From Bacteroidales bacterium (GTDB lineage Bacteria > Bacteroidota > Bacteroidia > Bacteroidales > F082), in NCBI GenBank assembly GCA_028704385.1, contig JAQVLA010000017.1:1-64000 (forward strand): DNA of 64,000 bases, given 5' to 3'. The position numbers were made by a program, and so were the translations under genes. Below the pieces are notes generated by a model. It was not told the origin of the DNA, ran no database searches, and saw only the letters and a program-made list of their open reading frames with translations. Of this stretch, positions 53,509-60,484 are shown piece after piece (position 1 is the stretch's first letter; the number at the start of each line of letters is the position of its first letter).

Positions 53509-54585
53509 ATGCTGGATCAACTGCTCAAACAGCACTCTTTTTCACGCGAAGACCTGATCAGCCTGTTATCCGTAAAAGGCGACGACACCCATAAAGTACT
53601 CGCCCGTGCACTTGAAGTAAAAGCCGCTAGTGTTGGGCGAAAGGTGTATTTGCGAGGCCTGATCGAACTGTCAAACGTTTGTACCAAAGACTGCTATTAT
53701 TGCGGTATCCGAAAATCGAACAAGCACGTAAACCGTTACACCCTCACTGATGAAGAGGTATATCAGGCCGCTGATTTTGCCTGGCGCAAAGGCTTTGGCT
53801 CTCTGGTGATTCAAAGCGGTGAACTTACCAATCCGGCATTCGTCAATCACATTGAACGCCTGCTAAAAGGTATCCATCAACGCACCAATGCTGAATTGTC
53901 CATCACGCTTTCCTGCGGCGAGCAGCCTTACAAAATGTTCAAACGCTGGCAGGAAGCGGGAGCACACCGTTATCTGTTGCGCATCGAAACGACAAACAAA
54001 AAGCTGTATTATCAAATCCATCCCGAAAATGCACTTCATGCCTATGAAAAACGCATCAAAGCGCTGGAAGACCTACGTAAAGCAGGTTATCAGGTAGGCA
54101 CCGGTGTGATGATCGGACTGCCCGGACAAACCATCGCTGATCTGGCAGATGACCTGCTTTTCTTTAAATCCCTTGATATTGACATGGTTGGCATGGGCCC
54201 CTACATCGAACATGCCGAAACACCACTTTTTGAAAAGTTTATGCTGCTGTGGCCCGCTGCCGAGCGCTTCAGGATGAGCCTTTTGATGCTTGCAAGTTTA
54301 CGTCTGCTGATGCCGGACATCAATATGGCTTCTTCCACAGCCCTGGAAACCCTCGACCCGCTTGGACGACAGAGCGGTTTGCTGGCCGGAGCCAATGTGG
54401 TTATGCCCAACCTCACACCTGTTATCAATAGGGTAAACTACCAGCTCTACAACAACAAACCCAACCTCGACAAAGACCCTGCACTAAGCACCAGCAGCCT
54501 CAACCAGGTGATAGAAGCCATTGGAGAAAAAATCTGCTATCACGAGGTGGGGAATTCACAGCATTTTTTGAAAAGACAGGAGTGA
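53509..54585 (+). CDS. hydE: [FeFe]-hydrogenase maturase HydE
   Basis: A 358-residue radical-SAM enzyme acting after HydG in H-cluster assembly. It has CTKDCYYCGIRKSNK (CxxxCxxC), the QSGEL segment, GTGVMIGLPGQT and MGPYIEHAETPL. It is the last gene of the hydrogenase operon. A REP palindrome 58 bases downstream (54643-54675) could serve as a transcript end but lacks a T tract. Confidence 0.96.
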   Translation: MLDQLLKQHSFSREDLISLLSVKGDDTHKVLARALEVKAASVGRKVYLRGLIELSNVCTKDCYYCGIRKSNKHVNRYTLTDEEVYQAADFAWRKGFGSLVIQSGELTNPAFVNHIERLLKGIHQRTNAELSITLSCGEQPYKMFKRWQEAGAHRYLLRIETTNKKLYYQIHPENALHAYEKRIKALEDLRKAGYQVGTGVMIGLPGQTIADLADDLLFFKSLDIDMVGMGPYIEHAETPLFEKFMLLWPAAERFRMSLLMLASLRLLMPDINMASSTALETLDPLGRQSGLLAGANVVMPNLTPVINRVNYQLYNNKPNLDKDPALSTSSLNQVIEAIGEKICYHEVGNSQHFLKRQE

Positions 54586-54642
54586 GGTATTTATACCCAA
54601 AAGGATTTAGTTAGCAGTTTAGGTTATACAGTTTTTCATGAT

Positions 54643-54675
54643 AGACCTTCAGTGTTTTGAAAACCTTGAAGGTCT
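54643..54675. repeat. REP-like palindrome A
   Basis: A 33-base palindrome with arms AGACCTTCAGTGTTTT and AAAACCTTGAAGGTCT. It overlaps the end of the first RAYT gene and bounds the cas9 block on the left. Confidence 0.85.
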
Positions 54676-55013
54676 AGTAATCAAAAATAGAATTGATCTG
54701 CAATTCATCATATTTTTCAATTTGTTCCTTGCAATGGAACTCTTTAAAATACGCTTTATCATAAAACCACCTGAGCACTTCATCTCGTTTTAAATTTGTT
54801 TTTTCCGGCGATAAAATGGTCAGGTATGAACTCCAGGGATATTCCAGAAAATGCTTACAAAAACCATGATGAATTGGGTTGTGATGGATATAATAAATCA
54901 TATAAAGTAATTGATCTTTTGAGGTGATCTGTATCCGTCTGAAAGGATGTTCAAATAAACTACCGGTGCGGTGATATCGTTTGTTAATTGCTTTGGTGTA
55001 GGCGTTGAAAAGA
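54643..55013. repeat. Direct repeat flanking cas9, left copy
   Basis: This stretch (REP A plus the 3' part of RAYT 1) matches 59603-59968 with only about seven differences by eye over some 340 bases. The two copies are in the same orientation, about 4.96 kb apart, with cas9 between them. The 5' halves of the two RAYT genes are clearly more diverged. Confidence 0.85.
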
Positions 55014-55303
55014 TTGGCAAACTGCTGATTTGCAAAATTTCTGTTTGTTCCCTTTATACCTTCAAGGTTTTGAAAACCTTGAAGGTTTAACTGCTCAACA
55101 GATTTAATTCTTATTAAAAAATGAAAATGATTCCGCATCAATACCCAGGCAAAAGTATCAGCTACCAATGAAATGTATTTGCCATACAAACGCAGGAAAT
55201 ATTCATAGTTTTCATTTTCCTGAAACAAATTACTACCATTTATTCCCCGGTTGTAAATGTGGTAGAATTTGCCGTAATTTAATGGTACCTCTCTAGAAGT
55301 CAT
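54674..55303 (-). CDS. REP-associated Y1 transposase (RAYT), copy 1
   Basis: A 209-residue single-strand transposase of the Y1/HUH class. NHFHFLIRI carries the HxH metal motif, the IYYIHHNPIHHGF helix holds the probable catalytic tyrosine, and the FYHIYNRGIN start is typical of REP-associated transposases. RAYTs act on REP hairpins and usually lack the IS200 ends. Residues about 73-86 (LNLQGFQNLEGI) are encoded by REP palindrome B lying in frame inside the gene. A second copy lies at 59629-60330. Confidence 0.9.
   Translation of the reverse strand: MTSREVPLNYGKFYHIYNRGINGSNLFQENENYEYFLRLYGKYISLVADTFAWVLMRNHFHFLIRIKSVEQLNLQGFQNLEGIKGTNRNFANQQFANLFNAYTKAINKRYHRTGSLFEHPFRRIQITSKDQLLYMIYYIHHNPIHHGFCKHFLEYPWSSYLTILSPEKTNLKRDEVLRWFYDKAYFKEFHCKEQIEKYDELQINSIFDY
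55058..55086. repeat. REP-like palindrome B, inside RAYT 1
   Basis: A perfect 29-base palindrome, arms ACCTTCAAGGTTTT and AAAACCTTGAAGGT around one G. It lies within the coding sequence of RAYT 1 without breaking the frame. Confidence 0.9.
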
Positions 55304-55318
55304 TCCCTATTTTTATTC

Positions 55319-55350
55319 AGACCTTTAAGGTTCTAGAAACATTAAAGGTT
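55319..55350. repeat. REP-like palindrome C, between RAYT 1 and cas9
   Basis: A degenerate palindrome (ACCTTTAAGG...ATTAAAGGT) 16 bases upstream of the RAYT 1 start codon and five bases past the cas9 stop. Confidence 0.65.
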
Positions 55351-55354
55351 TCCT

Positions 55355-58300
55355 TCAAATTCGCATAGTATCCCCAATAATGTTGATTTTAAACTCAACA
55401 CCTTCAATTAAGGCATTGAATTGATTATGATTCATTTTTCGCAAAGCTTTATACTCTTCATCAACTTTAAAAACTCCGTCCATTACTTTTAGTTCTGTCG
55501 ATGGTTTTGCCTCGGCGTGATGTCGCATCACTATTGTTGCATATTCATCAATTTTACCAGATGGCCTTTTTATTCTTTGGTTACTTAACCCAACGACCTT
55601 GTAAATCCTTTTATTGATTTCAGTATTAGTTAAATCCCAAACCTCTTCTGGTGAATTTTCCCAAAGAATGACCATTGTTCCAATTTTCAATACAGCTTTA
55701 AAAGGCAATTCCATTTTACCTACTACTTTCTTATCAGGAACGAGGTTGTGCGAATGATTTAATCCCTGCTCTTTTAAATCCTTTTGAACTGAATACTTAA
55801 AGAATTCGCTTGCTTCCAGATTATTCAGCAATTGAAAATCTCTTTTGATTTTCTTTTTAGCATCTTTACCTTCATAAATAGCCATTGCATAATTGCTATC
55901 ATTAACCACATGAAAATGTTCTTTATGAGGCTTAGGCAATTTTTTCGATTTGTCGCGTTGTTGTTTTATATGCAAAGGATTTTTTACAAAGCTTTGATAA
56001 ATTCTAACTTTCTTTATAAGAACAGAATCTCCATTTTTATTAGGCAAACAATACAGTTCTGCGATTTGATGTATTAATTCGGCTACATTAGCATCAATTT
56101 CAGCTTTTTCATTTTCTTCAGCATTTCTGCGTTGTTTTAAAAGGTTTTCAATTTGTTTTTGTATTTCCTTTTCTTGTTTTTTCGCATTGCTTACTATTTC
56201 CCTAATCCGTTCATCAACAATGTTTTTAATGGAAGAATCGTCCAGAGAGTCCAATGGTTTGCGAACAACGTATTTAATAACTTTTTCAGACTCTCCATTT
56301 TTTTTCAGCTCCGTTTTTTCAATCGCACCATAAAATGTTTGTTGATGCAAGCTTCCTCTTACAGTATCTCCTTGCTGATAAATTGTATTCCCTTTTTTAT
56401 TTTTAACAATTCGACCCTTTTCTCTAAGCTTCTTTTTTGTTTGCTTAGGTAGTACATCCGGAGTGGAGTGTGAAATCAACACTTCTTTTTCTATTTCCTT
56501 CAAATCAGGAACAAAACTTGACCAAGGTGGATTTACTTTGGGCATATCCGACATTTTCATTCGGTCAACTTCTTCCCATTTGTGATAGGCTTTAGCGAGA
56601 TTCTCGTAAGCTTCCTTTGTTATGCAGGCAATGGTAATGGCATCAATACAGTGATGAATATGATTAACGCGAGCTTTCTTTTTGTATTCGTCTTGTAATC
56701 CCCACATTTTTCTAAAATCAGCAACAGTGCTTCCCTTTACAGTATAAACCTTGTCGAACAAGGTATTCAGGTACAAGCGCGAGTATTTGGTTATGATTCC
56801 GGTGTCAACCAACTGACTGTTTTTGAATCCTTCAGGAACATCCTTCATGGTAAATCTTCGGTGTTTGTTTAGCCAGTAATCACGTTCAAAGTTAAGTTTA
56901 TGCCTCGCCTGAATTGCACTGTCTTTTTGTGTTTTGTCTGCTGCATTTTTTGCGCGTCTGACCTGGATACCAATTTGTTTATCCAATTCCTTATACTTTT
57001 CCTTCCAATGCTCTATCCGGGCAAGAATTTCAGAATGATTGGCCAATTCATAAGGAATCTGATTCCTTTTTATTTTACGGTTGAACTCGTTTTCGCAAAG
57101 TGTTTTGTTTTCCTGTGAGTTATCAAGCGATATACTGCGGGGAATTGTGTGTTCGATATCGAAAGAAGGATTGGAACCAAGAAATTTATTTAAGGCAATT
57201 TCCCTACCTGTATAAATACATTTATGGTTTTGCTCCTCCCAAAGCTGATATTTCAGAATATCGGTTTCAGAAGGCTCTTTATCCGATGAAAAATGCTCTT
57301 TTATTTTTTGTGCATACGCTTTCCTCTGATTTTCCCTGTCTCGTTGCCAGTTCTGGTATGCTTTTCGTTCGTTGGAATTCATCAGTCCGCGTGCCATCTC
57401 AATATGAATACGGGTTTCTGAATTAATAACATCATTTTTTATTAGCTCGTTAACCACTTTCCTTAACTGGTGCAGTGCCCGCATAGCCATCGGATTGCGA
57501 ATAGAAGAAACCATTGGGCTGCCCAAGAAAAGTTTACCATCGTCTTTTCTTATTGGCGGTTTATAAACGTCAATCGCGGAAGGATGATAAATTTTCTTCA
57601 AAGATTTCCCTTCAACCTCAAAATTATCAGTAAGGAATGATTTAACCTTCTCTTCAATACGTTGGATGGAAATGAATTCGCCTCGCCCTCCTTTCTTTTT
57701 CATTTGCTTTTTCAGCAGTTCAAAAGCATCTGTTTCAATCTGGTTTTTCTTTTCTTCGGTAAAAGAATTATATGTCCTCTCTCCAAAATAAACCTTTATT
57801 TTATTGAACAAGTCTTTTTTGAACAGTTCGGAAGCTCTTTCGCTCCATGCAGATTCATCCTTATGACTGTTCTTGATAATACCGTTAACGATTTCGCAAA
57901 TTTGTTTTTGGTCTTGGTGATTCGCAATAATCTTTTCGATTTCTTCTTTTATAATTGTTCGGTTTTCTTCTTTTTTCCATATCACATCAGGAATTGCCTC
58001 TTCCATGTTAGCCAAAAAAACGGCATGGGAGTATAGTAAGCCTGCCCTAAGAAATGGAAGTATTTTATTAATGGCTTTCAAGCTTAACGAAGCGTAATCT
58101 TTTTTCAGACGAATTTTTAGAAAATCACTGACTTGGTCTTCTGTTAAAAGCAGTCGTTTCGTAGCAAATTCTTTTAGTTTTTCATCTGAATCATACGAGA
58201 AAAGCACATGCCAAACGTCGTGAATATCAATTACAGATTCCTTCCCGTCTTTTTCCCGTTTATAAGGTAACTTGATGTCCATAAAATTGTCACCGAATAA

Positions 58301-59401
58301 ATCTTTAAGACGAGCTGAAACAGGGCAACCGCTAACTGTTGTTTTCATTGAATAGTTCAGCAGGTAATCATCAGGATTTTTGTTATTGTCCCTGTAATAT
58401 TTGTATTGTTTTTTAGGTGCAAGTTGTTTTGCTAAATCTTCAAATTCAAAATGATCTTTACTTTTTCTAAAGAATTGCGGAATTATTTTTTGCCTTTCTT
58501 CCGTATTCAGAGGCCTTAACTTTTCATCATCAGGTGTCTTTATTTTAATATTATTAATAAAGCAAAGCATGCGGTATTCTTCAAACTCCGGACGCGACAC
58601 GGCACAGCGCGGCTTGGTTGGCTCAAATACGCATTTACCAATCAATCCTTTTTGCGACTTTAATGGCCGCTGGTAAAAAATGGCCTTGTGCAGTTTGTTC
58701 TGTATCTCTTCTGGAATCTTTTGAAATTCACAAATTCGCTTAAATTCATCCAGATAATCGTCTTCTCTACTTGTGTACTGGTCTCTGACTTTTTCTCCTT
58801 TTAAATAACAGTCTTCATAAAAATACTGGCCAAGTGTCCTATCACCTTTCTTTTGTTGTAATTCCTTTATTCTGCTTTTTACTTTTCCTGTTTCATTTTC
58901 AGGAGTTGAGTCCAGGCGGTTGCTGAGAAAGCCACGGCGTTGTACCATGTGATAAAAAGCACGGCCTAACTTATGTTTGTCTGTCTCCCTGTTTATATCC
59001 AATTGCTGGGTTATTGCCAGATATCGATAGAAATAGGGGTGTTTTTCAGCGTCTTCATCGGTTAGCCACCAATTACGAAAACTAATGTTTTGAGGATAAA
59101 TCCTTTTGTATCGCCACAGGTCTAACTCTTCTTTTGTTAGTCGAGGACAATAACCATATTCCGACAGCACTTTAAGCGTTTCAATTTTACGCAGCTTTCT
59201 GCGGTATTTTAATCTCCGTGCACTTCGAAAACCTGTCCTTTCTGCAGCTTTTGAACTTTCTTGTCCTTTTTCAATTTTAACGCCTTCCTGAAAAACACGA
59301 ACGCCTTTAGAAATGAGTTGAAATTCGTGATCGCGTTCTTTTTCCACAACAGCCCACCCAATGCTATTTGTGCCTAGATCAAGCCCTAAGATTTTAGTCA
59401 T
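55355..59401 (-). CDS. cas9: Cas9 endonuclease, solitary (no cas1/cas2)
   Basis: A 1348-residue RNA-guided nuclease with all catalytic residues in place. RuvC-I has Asp8 (ILGLDLGTNSIGWAVV), and an arginine-rich bridge helix follows (RRLKYRRKLRKIETL). RuvC-II has Glu668 (HIEMARG), HNH has His751 and Asn774 (FDIEHTIPRS), and RuvC-III has His917 and Asp920 (HHCIDAI). Size and motifs suit the type II-C Cas9s of Bacteroidota. No cas1, cas2, csn2 or cas4 gene is present nearby, so no adaptation machinery is encoded here. A tracrRNA candidate starts about 80 bases upstream on the other strand. The upstream leader is like that of RAYT 2. The gene looks AT-richer than its neighbours, suggesting transfer. 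Confidence 0.96.
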   Translation of the reverse strand: MTKILGLDLGTNSIGWAVVEKERDHEFQLISKGVRVFQEGVKIEKGQESSKAAERTGFRSARRLKYRRKLRKIETLKVLSEYGYCPRLTKEELDLWRYKRIYPQNISFRNWWLTDEDAEKHPYFYRYLAITQQLDINRETDKHKLGRAFYHMVQRRGFLSNRLDSTPENETGKVKSRIKELQQKKGDRTLGQYFYEDCYLKGEKVRDQYTSREDDYLDEFKRICEFQKIPEEIQNKLHKAIFYQRPLKSQKGLIGKCVFEPTKPRCAVSRPEFEEYRMLCFINNIKIKTPDDEKLRPLNTEERQKIIPQFFRKSKDHFEFEDLAKQLAPKKQYKYYRDNNKNPDDYLLNYSMKTTVSGCPVSARLKDLFGDNFMDIKLPYKREKDGKESVIDIHDVWHVLFSYDSDEKLKEFATKRLLLTEDQVSDFLKIRLKKDYASLSLKAINKILPFLRAGLLYSHAVFLANMEEAIPDVIWKKEENRTIIKEEIEKIIANHQDQKQICEIVNGIIKNSHKDESAWSERASELFKKDLFNKIKVYFGERTYNSFTEEKKNQIETDAFELLKKQMKKKGGRGEFISIQRIEEKVKSFLTDNFEVEGKSLKKIYHPSAIDVYKPPIRKDDGKLFLGSPMVSSIRNPMAMRALHQLRKVVNELIKNDVINSETRIHIEMARGLMNSNERKAYQNWQRDRENQRKAYAQKIKEHFSSDKEPSETDILKYQLWEEQNHKCIYTGREIALNKFLGSNPSFDIEHTIPRSISLDNSQENKTLCENEFNRKIKRNQIPYELANHSEILARIEHWKEKYKELDKQIGIQVRRAKNAADKTQKDSAIQARHKLNFERDYWLNKHRRFTMKDVPEGFKNSQLVDTGIITKYSRLYLNTLFDKVYTVKGSTVADFRKMWGLQDEYKKKARVNHIHHCIDAITIACITKEAYENLAKAYHKWEEVDRMKMSDMPKVNPPWSSFVPDLKEIEKEVLISHSTPDVLPKQTKKKLREKGRIVKNKKGNTIYQQGDTVRGSLHQQTFYGAIEKTELKKNGESEKVIKYVVRKPLDSLDDSSIKNIVDERIREIVSNAKKQEKEIQKQIENLLKQRRNAEENEKAEIDANVAELIHQIAELYCLPNKNGDSVLIKKVRIYQSFVKNPLHIKQQRDKSKKLPKPHKEHFHVVNDSNYAMAIYEGKDAKKKIKRDFQLLNNLEASEFFKYSVQKDLKEQGLNHSHNLVPDKKVVGKMELPFKAVLKIGTMVILWENSPEEVWDLTNTEINKRIYKVVGLSNQRIKRPSGKIDEYATIVMRHHAEAKPSTELKVMDGVFKVDEEYKALRKMNHNQFNALIEGVEFKINIIGDTMRI

Positions 59402-59467
59402 TTCCAGTTGTTTAGGTTGGTAATAAAAAATATTGGATAAATATATGAAATTTTCAGAAAATACAAT

Positions 59468-59475
59468 TACATTTG
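59468..59475 (+). promoter_or_regulatory. Candidate -7 element of the tracrRNA
   Basis: TACATTTG fits TAnnTTTG and points away from cas9, placing a start near 59482 just ahead of the predicted anti-repeat. No good -33 element is seen. Confidence 0.5.
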
Positions 59476-59481
59476 TTCCTT

Positions 59482-59589
59482 AGAATAAAAAGGAAACCAT
59501 TTTTATATCTTATCACAATAAGGCTACCGATTGCCTCGGCATGCCGAAGGATATAAATCCTATACTCCTGCTTCGGTGGGAGTTTTTTT
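59482..59589 (+). ncRNA. tracrRNA candidate, divergent from cas9
   Basis: About 108 bases with the module order of type II-C tracrRNAs. An anti-repeat ends TATCTTATCACAATAAGG, where CACAATAAGG is like the NmCas9-type junction. Then come a nexus-like hairpin TCGGCATGCCGA, a small hairpin AGGAT-ATAA-ATCCT, and a terminator stem (59564-59583, ACTCCTGC with GTGGGAGT around a TTCG tetraloop) followed by seven Ts. The matching CRISPR repeat should begin near TTGTGATAAGATATAAAAAT. No such repeat array is seen in the window. Confidence 0.75.
59564..59589 (+). terminator. Rho-independent terminator of the tracrRNA
   Basis: An eight-pair stem (two G-U pairs) closed by a UUCG tetraloop, with a seven-T run. 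Confidence 0.9.
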
Positions 59590-59602
59590 ATATGCACAGC
59601 CA

Positions 59603-59625
59603 TTCAAGGTTTTGAAAACCTTGAA
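59603..59625. repeat. REP-like palindrome D
   Basis: A perfect palindrome with arms TTCAAGGTTTT and AAAACCTTGAA, between the tracrRNA terminator and RAYT 2. Confidence 0.85.
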
Positions 59626-59968
59626 GATCTAGAAATCAAAAATAGAATTGATCTGCAATTCATCATATTTTTCAATTTGTTCCTTGCAATGGAACTCTTT
59701 AAAATATGCTTTATCATAAAACCACCTGAGCACTTCATCTCGTTTTAAATTTGTTTTTTCCGGCGATAAAATGGTCAGGTATGAACTCCAGGGATATTCC
59801 AGAAAATGCTTACAAAAACCATGATGAATTGGGTTGTGATGGATATAATAAATCATATAAAGTAACTGATCTTTTGAGGTGATCTGTATCCGTCTGAAGG
59901 GATGTTCAAATAAACTACCTGTGCGGTGATATCGTTTGTTAATGGCTTTGGTGTAGGCGTTGAAAAGA
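59603..59968. repeat. Direct repeat flanking cas9, right copy
   Basis: Near-identical to 54643-55013; contains REP palindrome D (59603-59625, a perfect 23-base palindrome) and the 3' part of RAYT 2. Confidence 0.85.
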
Positions 59969-60330
59969 TAGGAAAATTGATTAACTGGCTTATATTTTTT
60001 TATTAATCTTTTAGGATTTGAAACACTTTCGGGTCTGTCAGACACCGAAAGGTTTATCACTGACCCCGAAGTGTTTTCAAAACCTTCGGGTGTCTGGTGG
60101 TTACCCATAAAAGAAATTTCTTCCTCGTTTTTGATTCGTACCAAAAAATGAAAATGATTCCGCATCAATACCCAGGCAAATGTGTCTGCTACCAGCGAAA
60201 TATATTTGCCATATAAACGCATGAAATAATCATAGTTTTCATTTTCCTGAAACAGGTTGCAACCATTGATTCCACGGTTATAGATGTGGTAAAACCTGCC
60301 GTATTCCAATGGTACTACGCTGGAAGTCAT
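59629..60330 (-). CDS. REP-associated Y1 transposase (RAYT), copy 2
   Basis: A 233-residue paralogue of the gene at 54674, with the same NHFHFLVRI HUH motif and IYYIHHNPIHHGF tyrosine helix. The C-terminal 106 residues are identical except for the last one. The middle variable region is longer and is encoded by two REP-like palindromes (E and F) in frame, giving PEGFENTSGSV and SVSDRPESVSNPKR. The upstream leader, including ATGACTTC before the start, closely resembles the cas9 leader. Confidence 0.9.
   Translation of the reverse strand: MTSSVVPLEYGRFYHIYNRGINGCNLFQENENYDYFMRLYGKYISLVADTFAWVLMRNHFHFLVRIKNEEEISFMGNHQTPEGFENTSGSVINLSVSDRPESVSNPKRLIKKYKPVNQFSYLFNAYTKAINKRYHRTGSLFEHPFRRIQITSKDQLLYMIYYIHHNPIHHGFCKHFLEYPWSSYLTILSPEKTNLKRDEVLRWFYDKAYFKEFHCKEQIEKYDELQINSIFDF
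60024..60053. repeat. REP-like palindrome E, inside RAYT 2
   Basis: An inverted repeat with arms CTTTCGGGTCTG and CAGACACCGAAAG, in frame within the transposase gene. Confidence 0.75.
60063..60092. repeat. REP-like palindrome F, inside RAYT 2
   Basis: An inverted repeat with arms ACCCCGAAGTGTTTT and AAAACCTTCGGGTGT around one C, only nine bases from palindrome E. Confidence 0.75.
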
Positions 60331-60420
60331 TTTCTGTTGTTTTAGGTTGGAAATAAGTAAATATTGGATAAATATAAAAGGTTTTCACAAAAAACAATTC
60401 TATTGTCCAATAAAATATTC

Positions 60421-60453
60421 AGACCTTCAAGGTTTTAAAAACCTTGAAGGTCT
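60421..60453. repeat. REP-like palindrome G, right boundary
   Basis: A 33-base palindrome with arms AGACCTTCAAGGTTTT and AAAACCTTGAAGGTCT around one A. It is the same sequence type as palindrome A at the left edge, so the block 54643-60453 is bounded by matching REPs. Confidence 0.9.
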
Positions 60454-60484
60454 GAAATATATCCAATCAATTCTCTTTCAAACT

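Noticed and set aside
54586-60484. A CRISPR array near cas9
   Set aside because: Repeated elements in this block are palindromic REPs at irregular distances, without uniform spacers, and none matches the predicted anti-repeat partner.
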